Origin: Azospirillum sp051124815
GTDB lineage: Bacteria; Pseudomonadota; Alphaproteobacteria; Azospirillales; Azospirillaceae
Length of the DNA stretch: 64,000 bases
NCBI RefSeq assembly: GCF_051124815.1
Contig: NZ_CP118486.1
Location: forward strand, 496,001 to 560,000
Reading direction: 5' to 3'
The notes below the pieces were generated by a model. That model was not told the origin of the DNA. It did not search any database and worked only from the letters and a program-made list of their open reading frames with translations. Both the position numbers and the translations under genes were made by a program. Below, in pieces: positions 24,889-33,948 of the stretch; the stretch's first letter is position 1; each line of letters begins with the position of its first letter.

Positions 24889-25767
24889 TTGCCGAAAAGT
24901 GCGCGGATTGGTGCGAAGTGGCCGGAAACCCCGGTGCCCGACGAGGCCCTCCCGTTGCCGTGGGATCCCACCGGCCTGCGCGTCAGCTTCGCCGCGGTGG
25001 ATCCCGACGAGCTTGCCCGCCCGCTGGTCTGTTTCCTTGTCCGGCGCAATGTGGATGACGACGAACTGCCGATCCACCGGCACCGCAAAGGCCAGCTGGT
25101 GGTGGCGGCGGAAGGCTCGGTCATGTGTCGGACGCTCGACGGGCTTCGGATCGTCCCATCCAATGGAGCGGTTTGGATTCCGGGGGAGGTTCCCCACAGC
25201 GTTTCCATGTCGGACAGGGGCCGCTCATACTGCGTGTTCATCAACCCGGAAATTTCACCCCTGCCGAATTCCTGCGCGACATTCTCGATCAGCCCGATGC
25301 TGCGCGAGATGATCTTTCACTTGGCCAACCTGCCGCCGCTCTACCTTCCGGACGGTCCGACCAGCCGTCTGGTCCAGGTCATTCTGGACCAGCTTGCACA
25401 GATGAAGGCGGAGCCGCTCCACTTCCCGGTTTCCAACCATCCCAGGATACAGCGCATCGCCGCCCAATTGCTGGAGGCGCCGGACGATCGCAGGACCATA
25501 CGGGACTGGGCGGCGGCAGTCGCCATGAGCGAGCGGACTTTGGCCCGCCTCATCCAGAAACAGACGGGGATGTCGTTCGGCCGGTGGCGCCAGCAACTCC
25601 ATATCGTGATCGCCGTTCAACGGCTGTCGATGGGCGCCACCGTTCAGGCGATTTCCCAGGAACTGGGATACGACTCTCCGAGCGCCTTCACCGCCATGTT
25701 CAGGAAACACATGGGACAGCCTCCGCGCCGGTATCTGCAGGATCGGGCCGAAGGAACGACGAACTGA
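24889..25767 (+). CDS. AraC family regulator with cupin-type sensor domain
   Basis: From the TTG at 24889 the product has 292 residues; GGAGG nine bases upstream selects this start over the longer frame from 24670. The N-terminal part is a cupin-like domain (PIHRHRKGQLVVAAEGSV, VWIPGEVPHSV) and the C-terminal part has two AraC helix-turn-helices (AVAMSERTLARLIQKQTGMSF, then AISQELGYDSPSAFTAMFRKHMG). It shares architecture and many motifs with the regulator at 42085-42948. It probably activates the catabolic cluster. Confidence 0.8.
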   Translation: MPKSARIGAKWPETPVPDEALPLPWDPTGLRVSFAAVDPDELARPLVCFLVRRNVDDDELPIHRHRKGQLVVAAEGSVMCRTLDGLRIVPSNGAVWIPGEVPHSVSMSDRGRSYCVFINPEISPLPNSCATFSISPMLREMIFHLANLPPLYLPDGPTSRLVQVILDQLAQMKAEPLHFPVSNHPRIQRIAAQLLEAPDDRRTIRDWAAAVAMSERTLARLIQKQTGMSFGRWRQQLHIVIAVQRLSMGATVQAISQELGYDSPSAFTAMFRKHMGQPPRRYLQDRAEGTTN

Positions 25768-25789
25768 CGCCGCATCGCCCTTGTCACGC

Positions 25790-25830
25790 CAAAGGCTCTC
25801 GATCCTGCCTGCCGGGATCAAGAGCCTTTG
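25790..25830. terminator. bidirectional terminator-like hairpin
   Basis: CAAAGGCTCT (25790-25799) and AGAGCCTTTG (25821-25830) are perfect arms, with a further inner GATCC/GGATC pairing. It lies between the convergent AraC and MFS genes and can serve both. Confidence 0.65.
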
Positions 25831-25885
25831 ACATGTTCGGGGAGCGGCATCGCGGTCCCCCAGATGCCTGCCGCCGCCTACCCTG

Positions 25886-27244
25886 TCAGCTGACGATGTC
25901 CTGCCTGATGCTCTTCCGCGCGACCATGAAGGCCGCCGCCGCCAGGACATAGACGAGCGACGTGCTGATCAGCGCCCAGCGGATGGCGTCACCGGAGCCC
26001 ATCGACGGCGCGAGAAGATCGCTGATCAGGCCGACCGACAGCGGTCCAAGGCCAAGCCCGATCAGATTTGCGAAGAACAGGAAGATTGCGGTGGCCGTCG
26101 CCCTGGTGCGCGGACGCACCAGGCTTTGTACCGCCGCGAAGATGGGGCCGTAATAAATGGACTGCAGCAGCATTGGCAAACCCATCAGGCAAAGCGCAGC
26201 CGCGGTGTTCGATGTGAGATAAGTCGCGAAAAGCGAGAACGGCAGGCACAGGGCCGCGGCCGCCGGAATGGTCGCATAAGCGTTCAGGCGGCCGCGCGCC
26301 ACCGCGCGATCCGTCGCCCAGCCGCCCAACCATGTGCCGGCGGCTCCGCAGATGCCGATGATCAGGCCCAGCACCGTACCGAGAAAGCCGGTGGCGCCCA
26401 GGCGGATTCCGGTGAGATCGTTCAGCCTGACCGTCAGCGCGCCCAATCCTTCCGCGTGATTGCGCAGGAAGTGGGAGCTTTGGAAGGCAAGATTGCTGTA
26501 AATCCCGAAGCTCATGGCCACCATCGCGACCGTGAGCCAGATATAGGTTCGCTTGCTGCCGAGTTCGGTCAGCGCCTCCCTCAGGCTGGGCGTGCTTTGT
26601 GCCTTACTGGCCGCGACGGAGAATGTCCGCGGCTCGGGCAACGTGAAATAGGCCAGCAGCCCAAGGATGATACCGGGCACTCCGACCAGCGCGAAGGACG
26701 CGCGCCAGCCGAGACTGTCCGCGATCAGGCCGCCGACCACCATCCCGACCAGGGAACCGGCCGGAATGCCTATGGAAAAGAATGCCAGCGCCGACGCCCG
26801 CTTCTCTCTTGTCGTGTAATCGCTGATCAGGGACTGGGATGCCGGCGTGCAGCCGGCTTCGCCGACACCGACACCGACCCTGGCGAGGAACAGCTGGGCA
26901 AAGGTCTGGGCTACGCCGCAGACCGCCGTGAACAGGCTCCAGGTGATCGCCGACAGCGCGACGATCTTAACCCTGTTCGCGCGCTCCGCCCACCGTGCGA
27001 TCGGAAGCGCCAGGGTCGCATAGAAGATGGCGAAGGACAGTCCGGTCAAGGACCCCAGCTGCCAGTCGGCGAGACCGAGTTCGCGTTTGATCGGTTCCGC
27101 CAGGATATTGACGATCTGGCGGTCGACGAAGTTCAGCATGTAAACGAGAAACAGCATGGTCAGGGCATAGCGCCGATAGTGGATCGGCATGCCCATCGGT
27201 TTCGGCTGCGGCACCGACACCGTGGTCGTTGCGTCGTCGATCAT
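25886..27244 (-). CDS. MFS transporter, spinster-like
   Basis: The 452-residue protein has twelve predicted helices and the spinster-type MFS signature segments (NFVDRQIVNILAEPIKRELGLADWQLG at the N-terminus; RVGVGVGEAGCTPASQSLISDY). Members are often found beside degradation genes for aromatic or other hydrophobic acids. It is the most downstream gene of the minus-strand catabolic cluster and is probably its importer. The ATG at 27244 has GGAG about nine bases upstream; a long upstream frame to 27520 is an artefact. Confidence 0.83.
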   Translation of the reverse strand: MIDDATTTVSVPQPKPMGMPIHYRRYALTMLFLVYMLNFVDRQIVNILAEPIKRELGLADWQLGSLTGLSFAIFYATLALPIARWAERANRVKIVALSAITWSLFTAVCGVAQTFAQLFLARVGVGVGEAGCTPASQSLISDYTTREKRASALAFFSIGIPAGSLVGMVVGGLIADSLGWRASFALVGVPGIILGLLAYFTLPEPRTFSVAASKAQSTPSLREALTELGSKRTYIWLTVAMVAMSFGIYSNLAFQSSHFLRNHAEGLGALTVRLNDLTGIRLGATGFLGTVLGLIIGICGAAGTWLGGWATDRAVARGRLNAYATIPAAAALCLPFSLFATYLTSNTAAALCLMGLPMLLQSIYYGPIFAAVQSLVRPRTRATATAIFLFFANLIGLGLGPLSVGLISDLLAPSMGSGDAIRWALISTSLVYVLAAAAFMVARKSIRQDIVS

Positions 27245-27353
27245 ACGGCAGTCTCCAAAAAGACCGGGCACAGGGGCCGGGTCGGTTTCGGTCGGAACGC
27301 GGTGTCGGGAGGCGGGGGGGAATGTTGCAGCCGGGCTACGGCTCGGCATGCGG

Positions 27354-29171
27354 TCAGAGTTTGACGCCCGTGCTGATGAGAAGCACGTCCCGGTCGGCGC
27401 GCGGGTCGTAGGGGCCGGCCAGGGTCGTCTGGTACGTGAGATTGAAGAAGTAGCTGCCCTTGACCGTGCCATCGAGGGCGAGGCGGAGGATCCGGCGCCC
27501 CTGATTGAACGCGCCGTCATAGGACGTCCCGTCGACGTCGTGGGCGAAGGCGACGGACGGCTTGAGGTTCACCCCCGGCAGAACGTCCTGATAGCTCAGG
27601 CTCGCCTGAAGACGATAGCCCCACGAGAATGGTGTTACGAAGCCCGTGGTGGTGCAGGCCTTGGGATCGGCCCCGGCCGCGCAGACGCCGTTGTTGGGGC
27701 CGGTTCCGAAAATGTCGGAGCGGCCATAACGGCGGAAATTGGGGTCCGGCAGATCGTGGACATATTTGGCCCCGACCTCGCCGCCGAGGGTCAGGGTGCC
27801 GCCGATCACACTGCCGATGTCGCCCGATGCGGCAAGCTGGCCCTGAGTGACGTGAAAGCGCTCGTAACCGGCGAACGGCCCGCCCAGGGGAACCGAGGCG
27901 AATTCCCGCGCCAGCACACCGGTTCCGCTCACGGCGGCCTGCAAAAGATCGGGGGCGTTGAAGCCGAGCGGCTGATTGAATTTATGATCGAGTTCGCCCG
28001 CGACCCGCAGCTTCATAGAGGGAACACTGGTGGCGAAGCCGCCGGACAGCATCCTGATGTTTTTGGGGTACTGGAACCGATAGGCCGGATTCAAGCCGTC
28101 CGGATCTCCCGGCAGGAAGATGGCGCCGCTCCGGCCGGTCCGGTCGGCCTCGACATAGCCGGTCCGCGCGTGGATGTTGGTGAAGTGGAGCGAAAACCGG
28201 GTGCCGATGTCCGGCACCAGATACGAGCCGCCGACACCGAACTGGCCGGCATCACCCGCCGTCCCGTCGCTGCGACGCTTCAGGAATCGCCCGGTCGCCA
28301 GCCCGTCGACCGAGGACAAGGCATTGGACACCATGACCATGTCGCAACCCGGCGAAGCGTAATCGGCGGTGGCGGCGAATGTTCCGCAACCCGGCTGCGT
28401 CGATGTCGCCGACAGCAGCTGATAGAAGACGTCGAGGCTTGCGGTCGGCGAGAGGTCGATTTTGCCCGACAGCGCCAGGAACGGCTTCGCTCCCTCCTGC
28501 GGCTGCAAGCCCGGCCGGGACAAGGCGGCGAAGTCGCGCGGGTTGATGTCACGGAGACCGCCGGGAATTGTGAATGCCGGCCCCCATTCGATGGTCTGCT
28601 GGCCGGCCTTGAACGAGATGGGGAGCCCACCGGCGGAGAACCGACCCTTGACGTATGCGTCGGCGAGGGAGATGCCGCGGAATTTGGCGCCTTGCGAAAA
28701 ACCACGGTCGGACAATGGGCCGCCGGCATAGTTGTTTGGCAGGTTGCCCAGCGCGACATGCCCCTCGGCAAGTGTGTGGTCGTACCAGCCCTTCACACGG
28801 GTGAAGACGCCCCAGCCGTCGGCGTTGTTCGCCTCGAAATCGACAAACCCCTTGGCGACCGTGGAAACCGGATCACCTTCCCGATAGTTCAGGTTCCCGT
28901 CGTCGGAATTGACGCCCCCCGGTGCCGCACTTCTGATCCGGAACCGTGCACCGTCGCCGGTGGGAACCAGGGACGGGTCGATGGGGCTGGCGCGAATGGC
29001 CGTTGCGACGGTGACCACGGCCCGGATGCCACCCGACCAGTCTCCTTCCTTGAATTCCCAGGCATGGGCCGGCCAGGCGATCGACAGGGCGGCGAGGATC
29101 GCCACTTTCCGGCTTATGCCAAGGCTTGTCCACCATGCGGCACGAGGTGCCGACAGACGCAGCTCCGCCAT
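27354..29171 (-). CDS. DUF1302 family outer-membrane protein
   Basis: The 605-residue product has a signal peptide ending near AWPAHAWEF and the DUF1302 pattern: GFVDFEANNADGWGVFTRVKGWYDH, the GQQTIEWG segment and alternating beta-strands to a C-terminal aromatic-poor strand. DUF1302 proteins are predicted beta-barrels encoded with degradation genes for steroids and other hydrophobic compounds. The ATG at 29171 is set by GGGAGG. With the MFS gene downstream it makes a likely uptake pair; passage of the substrate is inferred. Confidence 0.8.
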   Translation of the reverse strand: MAELRLSAPRAAWWTSLGISRKVAILAALSIAWPAHAWEFKEGDWSGGIRAVVTVATAIRASPIDPSLVPTGDGARFRIRSAAPGGVNSDDGNLNYREGDPVSTVAKGFVDFEANNADGWGVFTRVKGWYDHTLAEGHVALGNLPNNYAGGPLSDRGFSQGAKFRGISLADAYVKGRFSAGGLPISFKAGQQTIEWGPAFTIPGGLRDINPRDFAALSRPGLQPQEGAKPFLALSGKIDLSPTASLDVFYQLLSATSTQPGCGTFAATADYASPGCDMVMVSNALSSVDGLATGRFLKRRSDGTAGDAGQFGVGGSYLVPDIGTRFSLHFTNIHARTGYVEADRTGRSGAIFLPGDPDGLNPAYRFQYPKNIRMLSGGFATSVPSMKLRVAGELDHKFNQPLGFNAPDLLQAAVSGTGVLAREFASVPLGGPFAGYERFHVTQGQLAASGDIGSVIGGTLTLGGEVGAKYVHDLPDPNFRRYGRSDIFGTGPNNGVCAAGADPKACTTTGFVTPFSWGYRLQASLSYQDVLPGVNLKPSVAFAHDVDGTSYDGAFNQGRRILRLALDGTVKGSYFFNLTYQTTLAGPYDPRADRDVLLISTGVKL

Positions 29172-29343
29172 CTTTCCTCCCTTTGACGATTTATTGGAGT
29201 TGAGACAAGGAAGCCCTTCCCCGATCTTTCCGGACGGGCCAGGGTTCGGTCTTCCGTTTTTCCTTGAAAGCACTCGGCATAACCTCAGAGGCAGGGCAAT
29301 CGCTTCTGAGGGTGTATCGACAACAATCCACTTCGAATATCCT

Positions 29344-29360
29344 TCTCCCCGCAAGGGAGA
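29344..29360. terminator. short hairpin 3' of the flavin reductase gene
   Basis: TCTCCC (29344-29349) and GGGAGA (29355-29360) pair around CGCAA. It lies 60 bases beyond the flavin reductase stop in an AT-rich gap (29172-29420). There is no U-run on the minus strand. Confidence 0.3.
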
Positions 29361-29420
29361 GGAACTTATTCATCAAATAAAATCAAAATACGATGATGAG
29401 AACGCAGAGAATCCGCACTA

Positions 29421-29948
29421 TCAAACGGACTCAAAATATTCCATTTGCCCGAATTTTCCCGAAGAATATATCAATGGAGCTTTGCTCTGATTGTGGCTCT
29501 GGGCGACGACCGCGCCGATCATGATCGTATGGGTGGCGACTTCCAAAGTGTCCTGTAGTCTGCAATCGAAGCTGCAAACCGATGGGAGAAGGACCGGAAC
29601 CCCGGTGACCATCTCTCCCCATTCAATCGGAGAGAAGCGGGATGCACCCTTGCTGCCGTCCATCGCCGCGAAGCGTTCCGCCAGCGGGACCTGATCGGCG
29701 GAAAGGACGTTCCAGGAAAAAGCGCCGGTCCTGAGGATGACGTCGTGGGCCTCGGCACTGCGGTTGATGCAGGCAAGAACCATCGGCGGATCGACGCACA
29801 GGGAAACCGCGGCGGTGACGGTCAAGCCCCGCCTGTCGGGACCATGACCTGAAGCCACGATCGAGACCGACCCCACAATGGCCCGCAGCACAGTCTTGAA
29901 GGCCGCCGTCTCCACAAATTTCGGAACAGAATGAACTTGTCCTGACAT
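29421..29948 (-). CDS. flavin reductase family protein
   Basis: The 175-residue protein has the HpaC/flavin reductase fold pattern: VGSVSIVASG, GLTVTAAVSLCVDPPMVLACINRSAEAH and FSWNVLSADQVPLAERFA. It should use NAD(P)H to reduce FMN or FAD and supply reduced flavin to the luciferase-like monooxygenase encoded upstream. The ATG at 29948 follows GTGAGG; a GTG at 29960 is an alternative. The gene is about 94 bases after the RibB gene and ends the enzyme part of the operon. Confidence 0.83.
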   Translation of the reverse strand: MSGQVHSVPKFVETAAFKTVLRAIVGSVSIVASGHGPDRRGLTVTAAVSLCVDPPMVLACINRSAEAHDVILRTGAFSWNVLSADQVPLAERFAAMDGSKGASRFSPIEWGEMVTGVPVLLPSVCSFDCRLQDTLEVATHTIMIGAVVAQSHNQSKAPLIYSSGKFGQMEYFESV

Positions 29949-30042
29949 GGTGAACCTCACGCAAAGCAGTGGAATGACATGCCGCCGGCCCTGGTCGGCA
30001 TCGCGGGGATGGTCGTTCAGAAACTGTGTAGGAGACGGTGCG

Positions 30043-31173
30043 CTACCGGGCGGTGGTGGCGGCCGCCAGCGGCCGGTGCTCCACGATGTTCAGGCCATAG
30101 CCCTTGAGGGCAATCGGGACATGCTGCGAGTTGGACAGGAGGATCATGTCGTGAATGCCGAGGTCCGCGAGAACCTGGGCGCCGACGCCATAGTTGCGCA
30201 GTTCGGCCTTGTCGGCGAGCGGCTCCCCGGATTTCACCCGAAGAAGCTGCGAGAGCGGCACGTCGCGGCTGAACAGCACGATCACGCCTCTCCCTTCGGC
30301 GGCAATCTCCTGCATGGATCGGGCGACGATATCGCCGCGATCACCGGTCTGGCCGAGCACGTCGGACAGGATGTCCAACGCGTGCATGCGCACCAGGGTC
30401 GGCCTCTCGTCGATTTCGCCCTTCACCAGGGCGATCGCTTCCGTGTCGAGCGCTTTGATGCGGAAGGTGATGGCGCTCCATTCACCGCCCCATCGGCTGT
30501 CGAATGTCGTGGTGACGCCACGCTCGACGTCATGGTCGTGGCGGCGGCGGAAAGCGATCAGGTCGCGGATCGTGCCGATCCTGAGCGCGTGACGGTCGGC
30601 AAAGGCGACGAGGTCGTCGAGACGGGCCATCGTTCCGTCCTCCTTCATGATCTCGCAGATCACGCCCGAGGGATTGAGACCGGCAAGACGCGCGACGTCC
30701 ACCGCCGCCTCGGTATGCCCCGCACGAACCAGCACGCCGCCCGGTCGCGCGACCAGAGGAAAAATGTGGCCCGGAGAAACGATATGCTCAGGGCCCCTGG
30801 CCGCGTCGATCGCCACTGCCACCGTCCTCGCACGGTCCGCCGCTGAGATGCCGGTGGAAACCCCCTCACGCGCCTCGATCGAAACGGTGAAGGCCGTCCC
30901 ATGGCGGGTGCCGTTTTCCGTGCTCATCAATTTGAGGCCGAGCTGATCGACCCGCTCCTTGCCGAGCGCCAGACAGATGAGGCCCCGGCCATGCGACGCC
31001 ATGAAATTGATCGCCTCGGGCGTCGCCATCTGCGCCGGGATCACCAGATCGCCCTCGTTCTCCCGGTCCTCGTCATCGACGAGGATGAACATTCGGCCGT
31101 TGCGGGCCTCTTCGATGATCTCCATCGTAGAGGACAGAAATGGATGGCGTGGGTTGCAGGACAGCATCGTCAT
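30043..31173 (-). CDS. ribB: 3,4-dihydroxy-2-butanone 4-phosphate synthase with degenerate GTP cyclohydrolase II domain
   Basis: The 376-residue protein begins with a full RibB domain (ILVDDEDRENEGDLV, FMASHGRGLICLAL, RHGTAFTVSIE, PGHIFPL, GHTEAAVD), which makes the four-carbon riboflavin precursor from ribulose 5-phosphate. The C-terminal half aligns with RibA, but the zinc-binding cysteines expected after VRxHSEC are absent: it reads VRMHALDILSDVLG, then GDRGD. This part is therefore probably not a GTP cyclohydrolase, as in RibBX-type proteins. GGAGGAA precedes the ATG. It lies between an acyl-CoA ligase and the flavin reductase genes, so it may raise the FMN supply for the monooxygenase. 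Confidence 0.87.
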   Translation of the reverse strand: MTMLSCNPRHPFLSSTMEIIEEARNGRMFILVDDEDRENEGDLVIPAQMATPEAINFMASHGRGLICLALGKERVDQLGLKLMSTENGTRHGTAFTVSIEAREGVSTGISAADRARTVAVAIDAARGPEHIVSPGHIFPLVARPGGVLVRAGHTEAAVDVARLAGLNPSGVICEIMKEDGTMARLDDLVAFADRHALRIGTIRDLIAFRRRHDHDVERGVTTTFDSRWGGEWSAITFRIKALDTEAIALVKGEIDERPTLVRMHALDILSDVLGQTGDRGDIVARSMQEIAAEGRGVIVLFSRDVPLSQLLRVKSGEPLADKAELRNYGVGAQVLADLGIHDMILLSNSQHVPIALKGYGLNIVEHRPLAAATTAR

Positions 31174-31194
31174 GACATTCCTCCGATCACCGCA

Positions 31195-33102
31195 TCACAT
31201 ATTCGACAGCGCCTGACGGATCAGCGAATCCTCGGAATCGTCGTAGAGTGAATTTATCAGCGCCGCGTAGCGCTCGTTCAGCACCTTGCGCCGCTTTTTC
31301 CTGGTTGCCGTCATGACCCCATTTTCGGCCGACAGCTCTTCGGGAAGAATCCGGAACGACTTTATCTGTTCGACCGGCGCCAGCCTCTGGTTCGCCTTGG
31401 CGACCTCCCCCTCGATCAGGTGGATGACCGCTTCCGACGAACAGAAATCCGAGTAGTCGTTTATCGTTTCATTCCGCGCCTTCACCCAATCCGCCATCGC
31501 GATGCGGTCGACCTCGATCAGCGCCACGAGGTATTTCCGTCCGTCACCGCAAACAGCGGCTTCCGATATGTAGGGGCTTCGACGCAGTTCGTTCTCGATC
31601 TGCGCCGGACTGATCGACTTGCCGCCGGAGGTGTTGATGATATCCTTTTTCCGGTCGATGATCGCCAGTTGGCCATCGGGCCGGACCTCGACGATGTCGC
31701 CGGTGTGGAGCCATCCGTCGCGCAGAGCCTCCAGCGTGTCGTCAGGCTTGTTCAGGTAACCCGTGAACAGGCCCGGTCCGGTCACCAGCATTTCACCGTC
31801 GCCGGCGACCCTCGTCTTCCAGCGGGGATCGGCGATCGGAACGCCGATTGTGCCGGGCTTCGACCAGTCCCGCATCTGGCCGGTGTTCGCTCCGACCAGT
31901 TCGGTCTGCCCGTAGACCTCCTTGAGGTTCACCCCCCATGTCTGCCACAGCTTCACGACGTCCGGCGGCATCGGTGCGGAGGCGGTGTAAGCGTAACGGA
32001 GCTGGTCCAAACCGATCTCCGCCAGGAGCGGCAGGAAGACCTGATCGCGGCAGGTCGCGAAAAGCGCCTGAAGAAAGGGATCGTCCGGACCGTCCGCCTG
32101 TCGATCCGCCAGCGCCTTCTGGGCGATGGACATCGCGAAGCGGTAGGATTTTTTGCCGATCGAAGCCGACGCATTGATCCTGCTGACCAATTCGGCGGCG
32201 TAGCGTTGATAGAAGCGCGGCGGTGCCATCCAATAGGTCGGCTTCACATCCCGGATGGTCGTCGCGAAGTCCGCTCCGGTCTCGCCGAAATAGGGCGTGA
32301 CCTCGCTGACGAGAGGAAGAACGATCCCCTGCCCAAGCCCGACGACATGGGAGAGGGGGAGATGGACGACCACCCGCTGGGGTTCGCGGAAAAGCGCCGG
32401 GCAAAAGTGTCCGACGGTCAGCAGCCCCTCGATCAGCGACCGGTGGGTGAGGATCGCGCCCTTGGGATTGCCGGTCGTCCCGGAGGTGTAGACGATGCTC
32501 GCATTGTCTTCCGCACGCGCCACGGCCGCCCGCTCGTCGAGCAGCTCCGCACAGTCGGACGACGAGGCGGAAAACCGCGGCAGCGAGAGGATGTTCTTCG
32601 ATGACGGAACCGCCGGATCGAAGACCACGATCTTTTTCAGCGTCTCCGCCTGCCGGCTGCGGAGAAGGATGGCGAGTTCCTTCTCTCCGGCGACGAAGGC
32701 GAACTTGCTCCCGGAATCCGCCAGGAAGTACTCCACCTCCTCCGTCGAAGAGGTGAAATAAATCCCGACCGCCACGCCGCCGGAACAGACCGTTGCCATG
32801 TAGGCGACCACCCATTCCTGCGAGATGTCCCCCATGATGGCGACGTGGTCCCCCTTTTCCAGACCATGGTCGAGGAGGGCGCGCGAAAGCGCTGCGACGT
32901 CCCTGGCAAATTCACCCCAGGTCGTGGCGTGCCACGTGCCGGCACGCTTCTGGAAGAACGCCACGGCCTCGCCCCTGCCATCCCGGCGGTCACGCAGCAG
33001 CGACGCCAGCGTCCCGTCTTCATGCGCAGTCGGCGAAGGGGCGATCGCGGAGGGGGCAATCGTGGGCAGGACGGGCAGGGAAAGGGAATGCGGCCCGCCC
33101 AT
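31195..33102 (-). CDS. long-chain-type acyl-CoA ligase (AMP-forming)
   Basis: The 635-residue protein is an adenylate-forming enzyme with the P-loop IVYTSGTTGNPKGA, the A5-type YGQTE, the TGD motif in GWLHTGDIVEVRPDGQLAIIDRKKDII and an extended C-terminal domain ending with TRKKRRKV. Its length and order match the FadD15-like long-chain ligases. It should convert a carboxylate to its CoA ester with ATP. The ATG at 33102 follows the upstream crotonase stop by one base (TGAGATG), so the two are translationally coupled. The substrate cannot be inferred. Confidence 0.85.
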   Translation of the reverse strand: MGGPHSLSLPVLPTIAPSAIAPSPTAHEDGTLASLLRDRRDGRGEAVAFFQKRAGTWHATTWGEFARDVAALSRALLDHGLEKGDHVAIMGDISQEWVVAYMATVCSGGVAVGIYFTSSTEEVEYFLADSGSKFAFVAGEKELAILLRSRQAETLKKIVVFDPAVPSSKNILSLPRFSASSSDCAELLDERAAVARAEDNASIVYTSGTTGNPKGAILTHRSLIEGLLTVGHFCPALFREPQRVVVHLPLSHVVGLGQGIVLPLVSEVTPYFGETGADFATTIRDVKPTYWMAPPRFYQRYAAELVSRINASASIGKKSYRFAMSIAQKALADRQADGPDDPFLQALFATCRDQVFLPLLAEIGLDQLRYAYTASAPMPPDVVKLWQTWGVNLKEVYGQTELVGANTGQMRDWSKPGTIGVPIADPRWKTRVAGDGEMLVTGPGLFTGYLNKPDDTLEALRDGWLHTGDIVEVRPDGQLAIIDRKKDIINTSGGKSISPAQIENELRRSPYISEAAVCGDGRKYLVALIEVDRIAMADWVKARNETINDYSDFCSSEAVIHLIEGEVAKANQRLAPVEQIKSFRILPEELSAENGVMTATRKKRRKVLNERYAALINSLYDDSEDSLIRQALSNM

Positions 33103-33103
33103 C

Positions 33104-33892
33104 TCAATTGCCGCCTTCTGCAAAGCGTTTGCGCTTCTCGCGGAAGGCGGCGACGGCCTCCTTGCGCTGCGGGCTGTGGAAGGTGAGCATCTCGAGCGCG
33201 CCGGCAGTATCGAGATTCAGCTGCACCTGTTCCTTGATCAGCTTGTTGACGGCGTATTTGGTCCAGACGATGGCGTCGCGAGGACCGGATGCGAGCATCT
33301 CGGCGTAGCGGACCGCATGCTCGACGACGGTTCCTTCCGGCACGACCTTGTTGATCATTCCGGCCGCCGCCGCGTCCTCCGCCGAGATGAAGTCGCCGGT
33401 CATCAGGTAGTGCTTAGCCCGCACCGGCCCCAGAAGAAGCGGCCAGATCACCGCGCCGCCGTCGCCGGCGACGACGCCGGCCGTCACATGCGTGTCGGCG
33501 AACCGAACACCGGGCTGCGCGAAGACGACGTCGCAGAACAGGGCCAGCGTGGCGCCCAGGCCGACGGCAACGCCATTCACGGCGGCGATCAGCGGCGCTT
33601 CCAGTTCGAGCATGTTGCGGATGAGATGGCGCCCGGAGCGGGTGGGCGAGATCGGCCCCAAATCGTCATCCAGCGCATTCTGATCGCCGCCGGAGCAGAA
33701 GCCGCGCCCCGCGCCGGTCAGGACGATGGCCTTGACCGTCCGGTCGTTGTCGAGGTCCGCGAACAACTCTTCCAGCGCGGCGTGCATCGGCCAGTCGATG
33801 GCGTTGAGGATTTCAGGCCGGTTCAGGGTGACGATCGCCACCCCGCTCGCGCGCTTCTCGACGAGCAGGCCCCTGTAGGTCTTGTCGGTCAT
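33104..33892 (-). CDS. enoyl-CoA hydratase/isomerase family protein (first of two in the cluster)
   Basis: The 262-residue crotonase has the oxyanion-hole parts GFCSGGDQN and NGVAVGLGATLA. The classical catalytic glutamates are missing: LGATL replaces the GGxxE motif and DTHVTAG replaces PEI. An Asp in VAGDGGA is conserved in this subgroup. It may therefore be an isomerase, hydrolase or ring-modifying crotonase rather than a simple hydratase. It is 56 bases after the monooxygenase gene and one base before the acyl-CoA ligase gene. Confidence 0.82.
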   Translation of the reverse strand: MTDKTYRGLLVEKRASGVAIVTLNRPEILNAIDWPMHAALEELFADLDNDRTVKAIVLTGAGRGFCSGGDQNALDDDLGPISPTRSGRHLIRNMLELEAPLIAAVNGVAVGLGATLALFCDVVFAQPGVRFADTHVTAGVVAGDGGAVIWPLLLGPVRAKHYLMTGDFISAEDAAAAGMINKVVPEGTVVEHAVRYAEMLASGPRDAIVWTKYAVNKLIKEQVQLNLDTAGALEMLTFHSPQRKEAVAAFREKRKRFAEGGN

Positions 33893-33948
33893 GTGAGGCT
33901 CTCCAGATCATCCGGCCGGATCGCTTGGCCAGATCGGTCGACAGGGGA

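Noticed and set aside
30043..31194. FMN riboswitch upstream of the RibB gene
   Set aside because: Only 21 bases separate it from the upstream ligase gene, leaving no room, and no such motif was seen.
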